From Calonectria ilicicola (lineage: Eukaryota > Ascomycota > Sordariomycetes > Hypocreales > Nectriaceae), in assembly GCA_020809705.1 (NCBI GenBank), contig CP085828.1:1922001-1986000 (forward strand): a stretch of 64,000 nt of DNA, written 5' to 3'. Numbering within the stretch: the first letter of the stretch is position 1; every line of letters begins with the position of its first letter. The notes beneath the pieces are model-generated. The model worked only from the letters and a program-made list of their open reading frames with translations, searched no databases and was not told where the DNA came from. Below are positions 1 through 12,325 of this stretch, in pieces. Position numbers and translations under genes: made by a program.

Positions 1-151
1 CCGCAGTATTCTACAGCTCTTGGGAATACTCAAGTTCGCGATAGCCTCCGTTTAGTTACCGCGGCTCCCGGAATTTGGCACATTCCGCAAAATCCACCCT
101 TTCCGACAACGTCATCACCGCGGCTCGCCCGCCAACTCGTCCACCGCAATC

Positions 152-1454
152 ATGGCTCCCAAGATCGAGGCGCAAGAAATCGAGACCTACTGGAACATCT
201 TCACCACCCGAACAGGTGGTGGCAAGTTCTTGACCGGTGAACAGGCAGCTCCTGTGCTCAAAAATAGTGGCCTGCGCGATGACCAGCTCGAGAGAGTGTG
301 GGACCTGGCGGATGTAGACAATGACGGCAACCTCGACTTTGAGGAGTTCTGTGTGGCGATGCGAGTGATTTTCGACATCCTCAACGGGGTATGTATGAGA
401 CAACAATCATGTCTGGTTGTCGTACAGCGGCTCACCGAGAACAGGAATACGCCGATGTGCCTACAACATTACCTGATTGGCTGGTGCCCGAATCCAAGGC
501 CCATCTTGTACAAGCGACGCGAGCGATCACAGGAAAGCAGGTTCAATTTGAACAGGTGGAAGATGAGGACGACACACCTGGGCTAAAGGATGGATTCGAA
601 TGGTATATGAGTCCCGAAGACAAGTCCAAATACGAGCAGATTTACCAAGAGAACCGGGACATGCGCGGCGAAGTTTCCTGTTTGTGCCCAACCCAACATT
701 CCATGGTTACAACCGACGCTAATAGATAATAGTCAATGCCCTTGAGAGTCTCTATGATTCGCTAGATGTTCCCGATACCGATATCCGATCTGCTTGGAAC
801 CTCATTAACCCGTCCGCGGGATCGACAATTAACAAGGACGCATGCCTTGCCTTCCTCCATATCCTCAACTACCGCCATGAAGGATTCCGAATCCCCCGCA
901 CAGTTCCGGCTTCCCTACGCGCAAGCTTCGAGCGCAACCAGATCGATTATCAGCTTGATAACCAGCGAGCGGGTGCGAACTCGCGATGGGCTACCAAGGC
1001 TGATGAAAACACAGCGACTGGTCGCAAGGCCAAGTTCGGAGATCAATACCTGACACGATTGGGCCGCAGCAGCTTCAAGACTGCTGGAACGGATTTTTCC
1101 ACCGAGAAAACGGAAGACTGGGAGGAAGTCAGGTTGAAGCGCAAGCTTGCAGATCTCGAGGAGAAGATGAAGAAGGTGGAGGAAATCGCAGAAAGGCGGA
1201 AGGGAGGCAAGCGCGACTCCAAGCCTGCACTGGTAAAGAAAGAGTTGGACCAGCTTCTTGATTATAAGCGAAGAGAGTTAAGAGATTTAGAGGAGGGCAA
1301 GGGGAAGAGCGCCGCTGGTGGAGGCTTGAAGAGCGTACAGGAAGATCTACAGACGGTTCAGGAGCAAGTGGACGGTTTAGAGGCGCACCTACAGTCACGA
1401 CAGCAGGCACTGGACCAAATTCGAAGGGAAATTGAAGACGAGAAGCGGGGATAA
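152..1454 (+). CDS. end3: END3-like EH-domain endocytosis protein (3 exons, 397 aa)
   Basis: Exons are 152-388, 445-679 and 733-1454; the two introns (56 and 53 nt) have GT...AG ends and restore one frame. The first EH domain (residues ~8-80) carries a canonical EF-hand loop, [13 protein letters not shown], at ~54-66. A second EH-like domain lies at ~130-225. The C-terminal third (~286-395) is a charged coiled coil. This architecture and length match END3 of yeast and filamentous fungi. The known role is in the Pan1-Sla1-End3 complex, which couples cortical actin patches to clathrin-mediated endocytosis. The start follows a CCACCGCAATC context and gives the family N-terminus. It converges on the oxidoreductase gene downstream, with 113 bp between stops. 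Identification is firm; exact splice sites are read by eye. Confidence 0.95.
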
Positions 1455-1567
1455 ATGGAGCGTTTACGTCTGGAGTGGTGGTGTGGATTTTGTCGCATTT
1501 ACTGTAGGAATAATACGGCGCTTTTCAAATGGTATATAGGGCGTTGTCCTAGTCATAAAAAAGGGTA

Positions 1568-2790
1568 TCACCACATGCTCCCGTCAACGTACTTTGATGT
1601 TCGCTCCACCCCCAAGGTCCGGCTCTTGACAGCCCAGACTGCCAACGATGGGACAGGTACGAAGCCAATACGACCAGCTCCACGGGACGGTCCCGTCGAG
1701 CAGAGAAAGACGTCAACCTTGGGGCCGCTGACAGGCTCGGGAGATTCGGACTTGAGAACAAGATCAATATTCTTGGCCACGCCAGCCGCCTGTAATTCAT
1801 GTTAGCGCTCTGCCGGTTTTTAAAAAATTAGAGGAGGCGGACTGACTTGCGCCTCTGTGATCATGAAGCTGGCCCTGGGCTTCGATACGACATCGCCAAC
1901 CGCCCACACGTTTTCTGCGCCATTTACGCGCATCTCATCATCAACGCTCACGTAGCCATGCTCATTCAGCCACTCCTTTGGTAAGAACTCGGTGTTGGGT
2001 ACAAGCCCTGTTGTTGGAAGATATAAATCTGTCGTCAGCTCCTCGCCACTCGACAAGACAACCCGAGTCTTGCCGTCGGGCAAGGGAGTGGCCTCGTCAG
2101 CGCGAACTCCCTTTCGAATATCGACTTTCAGGCGGTTCAACTCGTTCTCGACAGCTCCTGCTATTGAATCTCCGCCGACAAGACTAGTAGATGATGAAAC
2201 TAGTACCACGGTGGTGGAGGGGAAGGCCGATCGGATTTCGCCTGCGACCTCAACACCCGTTGCTCCTGAGCCAGCGATGACAATGTGCTTTGCAGCGCCG
2301 ACTTGTTCCACTATCTTATGTATGCTGGAAACCAACTCCTCGTATGAACCGGATGCCTTCCATGGGAAATCCGGGTCTGCGGCGTTGGCGCCTGTGGCAA
2401 GGACGAGATGGTCGTACTTGAGCACACACATGCCATCAGCACCGGTGTCTACCTGAACGGTATGAGATGAGGCATCAACCGCCGTAGCAGCACCGACGAT
2501 GAACTCCACACTTTCAGGCTGGTACTGGTCCAAGCCAGGCCGGATAGGTGCGAGTATTTGATCATCTTTGATCAAATTAGGAATGATGGCCCTTACGGAG
2601 GCGATGTTCCAGTAAAAGTGACTATTCTAATAAATGTGAGCACTATGGTGGTCCTGGGGGGTGTTGTGGTTACCTTTGACACGAGAATAACCTTGAGGTC
2701 TTCCTGTTCCGGTTGGGTATACTTTAGCAGGCGATGGGTGATGGCCAGACCGCCAAGCGAACCGCCTAGCACAACTACTGTTTTCCCCAT
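1568..2790 (-). CDS. FSP1/AIFM2-like FAD-dependent oxidoreductase (3 exons, 372 aa)
   Basis: Exons on the minus strand are 2790-2674, 2626-1847 and 1789-1568, with 47- and 57-nt introns; phases agree. The N-terminus has a Rossmann dinucleotide motif, VVVLGGSLGGL (~5-15). Further motifs are an ATGA segment at 116-119, a second dinucleotide site GSGATG at 158-163, and the FAD-closing VWAVGDV at 279-285. Order and length fit the pyridine nucleotide-disulphide oxidoreductase family, AIF/AMID/FSP1 branch. Members oxidise NAD(P)H and reduce quinones; human FSP1 suppresses lipid peroxidation, while many fungal members are uncharacterised. There is no obvious mitochondrial presequence; the start is Met-Gly. 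The substrate here is not known. It is transcribed away from the ACBP gene. Confidence 0.9.
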
Positions 2791-4046
2791 AGAGGCGTTC
2801 TGGATTTCTTTTTGTTTAATCAGTGGTATTATATCGCATCACGTTGTAAATACAAAAGACAAAAACGGCAATACGGGGCAGAAACTTTAAGAGCTGGTCT
2901 AATTTTAAAGCCCAAGTGTGAACTGTACAGTGGTGCGTTGGGCGGACATGAAGTTGAGCAGGCAATGTGGGCTACGGCCAAGTGGTTCCGAGCGACACCG
3001 ATGGCGGAGCAAGTGGTGGTGGCATGTTTAATGACGAGGTCTTGCTGTCGCTGGAACCCAAGGCTGGGCAAGTTTAGGTCATTTTACTTGGTCGATATCA
3101 GCGAATACAGTGGAAAGTGGCCTTATTTCTGGGCTTGGGTGCCTTGGTTTTCTAAGCTCCGTGCTTCGATGTCGGTCGGCAAATAGAGTTAACGGCTGCT
3201 GAGGCTTCCAGCACATTTGCCCCGTCGTGGACAACACCACCACCGCAACCGGACCTTGGCCTGGTTCTATTTGCCCATTCGGGTGCGCGCAGGTACGCAC
3301 GCACTCAAGCCGCACATATTGACGGCGCAGGAATGACACGTGAAGCGCATGCTTTCTAAGCCAGATGCATCTCTAGGCTAAGCATATATGCAAGTGAGGG
3401 CAGGACGGATACAGGTAAGAAATATGACCCGGCTGTGCCAGCATGCGGGTGGCTGTAGTCATAGCATACCATGGCAGAATTAAATCGAGAGCCTCAATAA
3501 TAAAAACCTAAAGAGAGACACATATGCACACAATTGCAAATTACCCAATCTCGAGCCGGGTTTTATTTACTTGTTTGTTTACATATTTATAAAAATACTG
3601 TCTAGTTCATTTCGGCCCTTGTAGCAGTTGCGTTGGGGGACGGAGAAATTTGCGCGGTGTACAGACTACAGACTCCAAACAATTCAGTGGCAAGCAATGC
3701 AAACGGTAGAAGCTGCCAAGCCCACCTACTCTTGCGTCCAACCAATGATGGCGGACGACGTCACACACTCCCATGACCTTTTTTACCCCTCCCCCTCCAT
3801 GCCCGCCACCTGCGCCTTCCCAGGGCCCCTCACTAATAAAGCACTTGTGCCTTCCACCTGCCCAAGTTGAACCCCGCTAAAAGAGCTCTAGTACTCCTCT
3901 CTCAACAATAATCCACCGCCCCGGTTCTTCTCCATCCCAACGCAGCTCAGCCTGTTTCTTTTGCTTCTGACATTTTCTCTGCCACTGGTCTTTGCCCGCT
4001 TCATCTCCAACCTCACAGCAACCCACAGCCTTCGCAATCCCTCACA
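2791..4046. other. Divergent intergenic region between oxidoreductase and ACBP genes
   Basis: No credible coding region. The stretch from about 3890 to 4046 is C/T-rich and runs into the ACBP start (CTCACAATG), which is typical of a fungal core promoter and leader. The left part should hold the promoter of the minus-strand oxidoreductase. An AT-rich patch lies near 3480-3600. Short open frames on both strands have no recognisable content. Confidence 0.6.
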
Positions 4047-4478
4047 ATGAGTCTCCAGGAGAAGTTCCAGCAGGCTGCTACCGACTCCAAGAAGTTGACC
4101 TCCAAGCCTTCAAATGAGGAACTCCTTGAACTTTACGGTACAGCCCTCCTCCCGTGTGCCAGCTAGAGTTCCCTACTAATTCCGCTCTGTAGGTCTCTAT
4201 AAGGTAGCGAACGGCGAAGACTTCAGCAGTGCCGAGAAGCCTGGCAGGTTCGACTTGAAGGTACGATTTACCCCTCCAAATAGAAGTACAATTCGGAACG
4301 CGTCTAATACGAAGGCACAAATAAACAGAGCAAATACAAGTACCAATCCTGGGAGAAGTTCGTCCAAGAGGGTCTCACCGCCGAGGCCGCTCAGCAAAGA
4401 TATGTCGACTTGGTTGAGAAGCTCAAGGAAAGTTGCGGCTTCGACCCAAACAAGACCCCCGAGGCTGTTGGTAAATAA
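4047..4478 (+). CDS. Acyl-CoA-binding protein (3 exons, 102 aa)
   Basis: Exons are 4047-4137, 4193-4260 and 4329-4478. The protein begins MSLQEKFQQAATDSKKL and covers the whole single-domain ACBP fold. It shows the helix-2 LYGLYK segment (~29-34), the KYKYQSWEKF segment corresponding to the family's K-x-K-x-x-x-W core, and AAQQRYVDLVEKL near the C-terminus. Such 10-kDa proteins bind medium- and long-chain acyl-CoA esters in the cytosol and supply them to lipid synthesis. The length is usual for the family. No signal peptide or membrane segment is present. The three-exon structure is inferred from open frames plus GT...AG signals; the second intron (4261-4328) ends ATAAACAG. Confidence 0.95.
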
Positions 4479-6144
4479 ACGTGAGGATGGATTATACTAT
4501 ACGGCATGAGAAGCAGGAAGCAGTTCTATACCCGTGTTACTATATCTGTACGGACTCTGCAGTACCTGCGGGAGAAATACATCATACCCTGTTGACCGCA
4601 TTCGGTCTACTTGATTAAACCTAGATTCGATCTCTGCTCTTTTGATTTGTGGCGCTTGATACGACATCCAGAGTCTGAAGTGAAGAAATGGACATCTGCT
4701 CCTTGTTCAAACTCCATTCATTAGCAACGCATGGTTACATGCACGACTTGCCAGATTTTTTCGACCACGAGTCCAATCCAGGTTAATATTTTGCAAGGCC
4801 AGACCTAATGTGCTCCCCGTGAGATTCCTCATTGAATGGGGAGGAATGTGTTAACATGTGAACGGAGCTAGCTGAGAAGCGGTGTGCTCGCCCCTAGGCC
4901 TATCTATTATGCCATGTTATCATGCTCCGCCATCAATCTGACAGTTGAGCCTCACAGATATATACATATATCGGTCGGTCGATAAAAAGATACATGGTGG
5001 TGTCAGAAACGCGATGTGATGGGTTGAGATGCTATGCAGGGTCTTGTGCGTCACATCGAAGGGCATATGCATTGCAATCCTTGTCCATCTGCCAAGGCCA
5101 AGAGCCGAGATGGCTTGGGCAAACAAGGATTCGCGACATCATCTTTCAATCAACGACGGAAAACTTGCCTCTGGGAATAAACTCGGGTTAATCGCTGAGC
5201 CGCCGAAACCTCATATCGCCTCCTCCTGGGCAATTTTGACTTGGCAAAACCTTGGCAGTCCCTGTTGGTGGCTTACGCTCGGTTGTGGGTACGGGCCGTC
5301 GCAGGGTTCGCACCCGTGTCCCATCATAACGCGCCGATGTGCTTTAATGACAAGCAGCCCTACGGTAAAAGACCATGTCATGTTAACCGACCGTTTTACC
5401 CCACCAAATATTCCCTGCGCGGGTTTACACAATTTACACGTCACATCACGGTGAGAATCAGGGACCAGAGGAGTAGATGTATCAAACAGGTAAAATAGCA
5501 TTGATCTTGTGTGCAATGTTGAGTAAAATTGTCTACCAGGGCAATTATTGGGTATAAGGGGTAGTGGTGGGGGGACGTGGCAGACGACCTCTCCCACCGT
5601 TCATGTCGCGTTGAATAGAAACTAAGAATAAGGGGGTAGTAGAATAGACGGATTGCTGAGCAAGACAGCACCGGATAAGTATAGGCCAGGCAAGTTGAAA
5701 CATTATCCCATCGAAATAAAAGAAGCGATCTCAGCGTGTTCTTCGTCATCAGCTTCGCATCGCTCTTTGTTTCTGTCTTTCCCACCAAAAAAAAAGAATA
5801 ATACCAAGTCAATCAACTCCTGTTGAAGAAGATATGGAGGGGATATCATAAAATAGAAAGGGAATCTTGGAAAGCTTGTTGTTCGCAAAAGTCAAAATAT
5901 GTCGTAAGAAGGGCACGTAAGTAGCTCAACATTGCACAACAGGTATTTTTGTGTTTTTTCTTTCTCTCGGATTGAGGATCAAGGGGCTCTTTCCACGTTC
6001 CTTTTACCCTTTGGGTTCCTCGCATACGTCTCCCATCACACTCTCCCTCTTTCTCTCTTTCATCGTGAAACTCGTAAACTCGTGGTGACGCTGAGCGTGT
6101 CCCCTGTCTCTTGTGGAAGGCAAAGGGACCAGGTCCTCTCGAAC
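4479..6144. other. Intergenic region downstream of the ACBP and GPI-protein genes
   Basis: This lies between two convergent genes. Both 3' untranslated regions should fall here. The right part (about 5600-6100) is A/T-rich with an oligo-A run near 5786-5795. Open frames such as 5029-5454 and 5211-5597 on opposite strands overlap each other and resemble no family. No RNA gene was recognised. Confidence 0.5.
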
Positions 6145-7056
6145 TTAGAAGAGAGCGAAGAGACCGGCGGCAGCCAAGAGCAGGGCGCTCATGCTAGTAG
6201 CGGTAGCGGCACCAGTGGAGGCGGGAGCACTGGTAGTGGTGGACGAGCCGGAGCCGGAACCAGAGCCAGAGCCGGCAGTGTAGCCGGCGGAGTGGCTAGG
6301 GGCGGCGTAGGTGCTGTTGGAGCCACTGACGGGAGTGGTGTAAGCAGCAACGGTGGTCGAGCAAGGAGTGGTGGTGTTCAGAGCCTCAGTCTTGACACTC
6401 TCAAGAGTGTAGGCAGGAGTGGTGGTGGTCTCAGCCTCAGTAGACTCAGGAGTCGTGGAGGTGGACTCAACAGAGGTGGTGGTAGCCTCAGTAGAGGTGA
6501 AGCTGGTGGTGGAGGGCTTGGCAGAGGTGGAGGTGGAAGAGGTGGTGGGCTTGGCAGATGTGGTGAGGAGAGCGTTGGTGGCAAGAGTACCAGTGACCTT
6601 GTAGGCGGAAGCACACTCAGAAAGGCTCATGCTGTCAGGGCAGCACATAGTGGCACCGGTGGTGTCGTGGCTGCAGTAGTATCCCTTGTCGCAAGAGTCT
6701 GGTGTAAGTTGTTAGTTTACAAGTCTTTCAAATTGAGGAAGGGATAGGGCGCGGGAGGTGGCATATCGCCGATTCCATGACGCCGATCAAAACTCACTTC
6801 CAGTGCCGTCGTTGCAGCAGCTCTGGCCGCTGCTGGGGTTGTAGCAGTGGTCGTTGTCATCGTTGGAAGCGCAAGACTGGTACTGAGATCCACAGGCCTC
6901 GGCGCACGAGTTTCCGTCCTTGCAAGTGGACTGCTCGGGCTGGTAACCGTTGGTGCTGCGGCGAGCCAGGCTCAGGCCAACAACGGGCATGTAAGGGGTT
7001 TTGGCGACAACGCCAGTAGCCAGGAGGGCAATGGCGGCGGCGGTGCGGAAAAGCAT
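6145..7056 (-). CDS. Secreted Cys-rich, Ser/Thr-rich GPI-anchored cell-wall protein (2 exons, 270 aa)
   Basis: Exons are 7056-6798 and 6698-6145; the 99-nt intron splits Asn87. Residues 1-18 form a signal peptide (hydrophobic AAAIALLATGVVA). A 12-cysteine region spans 45-115 and includes two adjacent pairs, Cys80-81 and Cys105-106. It is followed by a long Thr/Ser stalk (~116-225), then an SG-repeat/Ser-Thr spacer and a C-terminal hydrophobic tail (SALLLAAAGLFALF) that signals GPI attachment. A basic pair, RR, at ~32-33 could be a processing site. This is a typical fungal wall or surface protein layout, with the stalk expected to be O-mannosylated. The family of the cysteine domain is not recognised, so the function is open; a wall-structural or carbohydrate-binding role is inference. 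The opposite strand carries a 271-codon open frame that is a shadow of the repetitive codons. Confidence 0.85.
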
Positions 7057-10000
7057 CTTGAAGAGAGTAGAAAGTGAGGGTATTCCTAAGTTGTTGGTAG
7101 TGACTGTAAGTTGTTGATGTGTTTGCGCAAGCGCAATGAGGATATGCTCAAAGAACGGATCGAGTATAAGGATACTCTGAAGACACTGACGAAACAAAAG
7201 CGATGGGCGAGAGAGAAGAGGGTGGGTGGAGGTGAGTGCGAGAGCGCGGGCATATGAAGTGTAAACGGGAGTGGGCAGAGACTGAGAGAGTGAGAGGGCC
7301 GCGTGGGAATGGGGAGCAGGGGGGGTGGACAGGACAGCCCGGGGCCGCAACCAACAGCTCCATAGCTGCTCTACTACTGCTCTCCCACAGCTCAGCAACG
7401 GGTGCGCTAACACTAGAGAGCCAGAGACGCTACCCATGGTAATTAATTAACAAGACCCGTCTGCTACTCTACTGCTAAGGGTGATTAAGCTGTAGCATGG
7501 GCAGGGGAACCGAGGAATGGGGCACGGGGCGATGCCGAACAGAGACTACAGCAAGGCGCACATACACACACACAACAGGCGCATTATCCAAATGCCACGG
7601 GAACCAAGGGACCCGATAGGCCCTAAGACCCAACCGGGCAGGCAAAAAGTGCCAATGTCCGGCGCCAACAAAGGTCTCTCTCGCGTGTGATGCCCCGTGC
7701 TTCTCCCCCTCCCCTCCCCCAAAGGGCCACACACAAGGGCCCCCAAAGGGCACGCTGCGAATCAAAGCGTCTACACGGCGTTAATCGGGCATTTGGGGCA
7801 GATCCTTTCCCATTCCCACCAATCCGCACATCGCCAATCGCCCTTCCTTGCCCCGAGGAAGGCGATTAATTTTACTAAATCTCTCTGGCAAGAGTAGGAA
7901 ACAAGAGTGGGGTTTTTTTTTTTTCTCTCTCTCTCTCTTTAGGTCTCCTCTTTATGGTGGGCCAGACCCATTCGCTTCGCAGATGATTGACCAGCTTGCC
8001 TTGTCCAAGGGCCCGGCTGGCCGCCCACTCTCCGTTGTTCTGTTTCGTTGCCGCCGTCTGTTTTCGCAGTCACACACCAAAACGAGAAAAATCACCAACC
8101 AACAGGGCGGTTACAGAAAGCAAAAGAAAAAAAATTCTAGGGCTAGTCCTTTCTTTGTCTCTCACTTTAATCCCTCTCTCTATCTCACACATCGGCGCGC
8201 TTGCGAAACGAATTCCCCTTGCCGTTTCTACTGGGCCAATGTCTCGTGGTCAGGCTGGCTGCTACACTTTGTGTTTTGGTGTCTTGCGCAGCCAAGACAA
8301 GTTAAAGACCGAAAGCAAGCGCAAAACAGAGAGAGAAAGAAAAAAAAGACTGCTACTGTGCCGTCCATGGGTGCGTCCGTGCATGGGCTCATTGAAAGTT
8401 CAAGGTTAGTGCCCGGGGGGGCTGTGGGTTTGGTTTTTTCTGCCGTTTCATTCTTTATGCGTTCGCTTGTTTCGATCGAGCTGCGAGCTGCCGTTGTTTC
8501 CACAGTAAAAGAAAGCCCGGGCGCCTAAACGGTCAGGTTGGCGAGAAAGCAGCAGCCACCAGCAAGCGAAGCTCAACTCGGCCCCGGAGTCTGCCCCTCT
8601 TTCTCACTGCTCTCGCTCTCTCACTGTCCCTCACTGTCTCTTCACCACCCACCACTGCTGCCCCTCAATGTCTCTCGCTCTGACGCGAGCCACCGTCACA
8701 CCACAACTGACCTCATTGACTCAAAAGTACACACCGAGGGAGGAGACAGCAGCGGATCCCCCGTACCTCTCCAATCAAACTGTATACGTGTACGTGCCGC
8801 GACGGATCGAACTCCATGCCTCGATTGCCACGAGAGCGCACATCGCGTGCCCGCGGTCCTTGCTTCCGCGCGCGCCCACCCCGAACCTAGACCTGATTCT
8901 CAAGCACTCTTCAAGCTTCGAGAGCCCAGATAGCTACCCTCTTTCCTATCAGAGACGCTCTTCCCCTCCCCTACCGCGGTCTGGCCTGGGTCCAGATCCC
9001 GACGCCGCTCGGCGCTAGCGTAAAGGGGACGCAGGAACCAGGAACCAGCGACAAGGGTTGCGGCCTCTGATTTGCCGAAGCGTCAACAGGGCCCGCGTCT
9101 AATGCGTCATGGGGGGCCAGGGTTCCGGAATTTGACTGGGTTTCAGGTCTGCTCAGTGACATGGCATTTTTCTCTTTAGCAGGGGGCCAAGATCAAATTG
9201 GGCTTTCCCCCGTCGCTCTCTCGCACGAGAGAGGGGGGAGATGCGAGAGGGATGCCCTCAGCCCCAGAGTGCTAGATCCTGAGTGATGTTCAGGCACATA
9301 CATCGGTGGCATCAATTGTAAGCGCCAGGATGTGGTCGCTTGCGCAGCCTGCAGTACCAACCGACCGTCCACTTATGCATGTTGGCTCTTCCAAAAAGAA
9401 ATAAAAATAACATCAAGAATAATGCCCAAGCATAGATGCATCTTCCTGCATGAGATACATATCATCCCAAGACCACTTTTCCGCCGTTGAAAGCATGACG
9501 TGTCTGTCATCAACTAACAATCTCACACTTATTACTGCGTACGTGTCAACCGCTGCTCACCGTTGTCAAAACCAACACGCAATATTCACAAGCCCCAGTG
9601 TGGCCTAACGGATCGGCTCTACACATCATCCACATCTGCAAATGCCGCGTTGTCACTCACCCTCAACAGGAAACTTGAGGGGCCCATCACTTCCCTCAAG
9701 GTGGTAATCCCACCGCTAGCCCTGCTCGTTGTTGCCCACATCCCACGGGGGTGGGCAAGAGAGAAAGACAAAGAGAGAGAGTCATTCAGTTCAATCTCAG
9801 GTCGGTCAGGAAACTGAAATTTCCAGAAATCTCATTTGATTGCGTCCACCATCACATCCCATCCCGCTGTCTTGGTTCCATTGTCCGCCAGTCCACCATC
9901 CTCTGTTTCGTTCTAGCGCCTCCCAGCTTGTAGTGATTTCCTACCTATCACCCGCCCACCCGTTAGACACGATCGCTGCAGAAACGGGGCTGTCAGGCTT

Positions 10001-10366
10001 GTGATCGTCGCGGCGAGCTGGCACAGAGCTCCGCAATGGAGAGAGAGATGCCAACAAGTATTAAGAAAAATTGATTAATTTCGTAGCTCACGCTAGCTTC
10101 TTCCCCAAGCTCCTGTAGATTGGAGCTCTCATCCGATCCTCTCGATACTCGACCGTCGCATCGAAGTCAACCCACACACACTCGTCCTCAAGCTTAGCTG
10201 CTGGCCCACAAGGCCCAATTACACATACAAAGATAGCGCGCTCACTAGCATGTTAATACACATTCAAGGGGAAAAAAAGAATCCCGCCCTCCCAAGTACT
10301 CATCCGCATCCCATGAACTCGTTCCGTTGGTCCAGCTTTTGGTGCTGGTGGCTCCCCTTAGGAGCT
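7057..10366. other. 3.3-kb gene-free region upstream of the GPI-protein gene
   Basis: Both flanking genes are on the minus strand, so the left side is promoter of the GPI-anchored protein and the right side is 3' flank of the BTB-bromodomain gene. The DNA is rich in long purine or pyrimidine tracts: a T/CT tract near 7913-7940, an AAAG-rich patch near 8290-8350, and a CT-rich block near 8590-8670. Open frames there (7848-8528 and 8538-8933, for example) are low-complexity and overlap in several frames, so I do not call genes. Confidence 0.5.
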
Positions 10367-11779
10367 CTACTCGCCTTCCTCGCCACCCATCTTGGCGATC
10401 CATTTATTCATATTTGAGAACTTGTCCTCAAAAGTCTTTTGTAACTTCTCGCCTGCGAGCCACATCGGATCTCCCTTCTTCCAGTACGTAAAGCAGTTGT
10501 CAAAGATTTGCCGCATATCCGCTAGGAACTCTTCGTCGTCCGAGTATTCCCTGCGATCCATCTTGGCCTTGATCGTGCTGAGATCCATGGGCCGCTTGAC
10601 CTTGTCAAAATAGTCAGGCACGCCGTCTTCGACTGGCTCGACCGGCTCCCGGAAGGGACCGACGAGGCGAGTCCAGAACCCTATTCATTCGTCAATAACT
10701 AGCAATCTCGACAATGGGAACAAGCGCCATGTAGCTTACCAGGCCCCGAGAGCATTCGAGTCAGGAGATCGGCGCAAAATTCCAGCTTCTGCGAAGAAGT
10801 AAATGACCGGCCGTCCACATAGCCAGCACTGGAGCGGCGTTTCTGTGCCGGCTTGATTAGAGATGTTCGAGGTGATTTTGTTTTGTTGAGTAATTTCGGG
10901 TCGCCGGACGGCAGAGGGCCATTGTTAGTGCCCAGTGACCGACGGTTCTTCTTGCCCTTGAGGCCGTCATCCTCGCTCTCCTCTTCGAGATAGTGGACAT
11001 TCTTGCGTGGGATTGGTCCTGTGTTGACATGCACAGAGCTCTCGGCAGGGGCCGGTGTTGCCATCTCAATGGAGCTCATGGCAACGACGAGCTCGCTCAG
11101 CACCTCTTGTGGAAGCGACTTGGCGAACTCGGCTCTAGCATCAGAGGATCGCATGTACTCTGCAGTCCACGACAACAGCAGCTTCCTTATTGATGAGCCC
11201 TCGGGGGTGTCCTTCCAGACTTTGATGAGAAGGGGCGTAGCAGGAATGCGGTTTGTGATCTTCCGACAGTCCACCATGGCATCGAGTGTCTTCTCGCATA
11301 GTCCTTGAATACCCAGCGCATGGCCCAGATTCCATAACCCGACAAGCGCCTCATACGAGGGGACATTTTCCGTGTCCGGGATGACTGAGTCTGTGTACAG
11401 GTAGTTTTGGGCCAACCCAAATATGCTTTCCGTCGTGTCTGGAAGCTTGACGATATTTTCCAACTTTTCGTCGCCATTGGCCTCCGCAAAGTGTTTCCGA
11501 AAATACTCTGATCGGTCGCACAAGAAGTCTTTCTGGATTCCAAAGGGCTGCTCGTGCGGGCCAACGAGAACAATGACGAAGATGGGATGTGGTTCACTTT
11601 GAGCCGTGTTAGAATTCCCGTCAAGATTAGTGAAATCAAGTAGAAATATGTACGTACAGCCATGAAAATGGGGGTTTGGCGGGCTTTTCTGGTTTCTCTT
11701 GCTTCTCCTTGACCTCGATGGTGGCTTCTATAGGGGCCTCCTCGGCCAAGGGGCCGTCCCCTGGTTTCTCCTCTGACAT
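10367..11779 (-). CDS. BTB/POZ-bromodomain fusion protein with atypical bromodomain pocket (3 exons, 430 aa)
   Basis: Exons are 11779-11658, 11596-10740 and 10680-10367; phases 2 and 1 are consistent and each intron is GT...AG. A charged N-terminus rich in Pro/Glu/Lys (1-40) precedes a BTB/POZ-like domain (~42-150) with the FLCDRSEYF segment typical of fungal BTB folds. A basic, Ser-rich linker (~200-290) follows. A C-terminal bromodomain (~295-425) shows the ZA-loop signature DYFDKVKRPMDLSTIKAKM and the BC-loop motif NCFTYW (388-393). In canonical bromodomains the residue at position 393 is the Asn that hydrogen-bonds acetyl-lysine; here it is Trp, encoded at 10481-10483. BTB domains mediate dimerisation or Cullin-3 binding; bromodomains read acetylated histones. 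A chromatin role is therefore plausible, but canonical acetyl-lysine recognition is doubtful. I know of no name for this protein. Confidence 0.85.
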
Positions 11780-12325
11780 GTTTAGATACTAGGGGGGAGA
11801 TGTCAGAAAGTTGGAATTTGTGATAGATGAGAGAATGACTGGTGCTGAGAAGGGATCTGTGTTTGACAATAGTGTGGGCTATTAACAATAGGAAACCCTC
11901 CTATTGTATTTTGAAGTGAATCACAAAAACACGCTGCGATAACGGAAGTGCTTACAATTTAGTTTTTTTAGTTTTTTTTTGGTCCAATCCTCAGGTAAAC
12001 GAAACTGCACCTCTCATCAACCTCTGGCCAGTGACCAGCTGCGCGGTGCTTGTCTTATTCAGCTCGCCCGATTTCGCTTGAGAGCGACTCAAATCCCATC
12101 AAGACTTATATTCAGGGGAGCGCGCTTTGAAAACGGACCAAAATGTCCCCCGCACGATAAATGGGGCCCGATTATGATGAATTGCGATATTGTCGTGATG
12201 CCGGGTCGCCTGAGTGAGAAGCGTGTGAAGCAAGAACCGTGTTGAGATTGTGGGCCAATAACGTCGCCCGATTGCCTGGACCGTGCGTTCGTGAACTGGA
12301 GGGTCCTCGGCCCCAGATATTGTCC

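Noticed and set aside
5285..5330. GGGTTCGCACCC motif resembling a tRNA T-arm
   Set aside because: No matching D-arm, anticodon arm or acceptor stem upstream.
5932..6747. 271-codon plus-strand Gly/Ser-rich ORF
   Set aside because: Antisense of the Ser/Thr stalk of the GPI-anchored protein; repetitive codons keep all frames open.
7848..8528. 226-codon plus-strand ORF
   Set aside because: Spans poly-T/CT and AAAG tracts, low-complexity peptide, overlaps another open frame; likely leader or promoter DNA.
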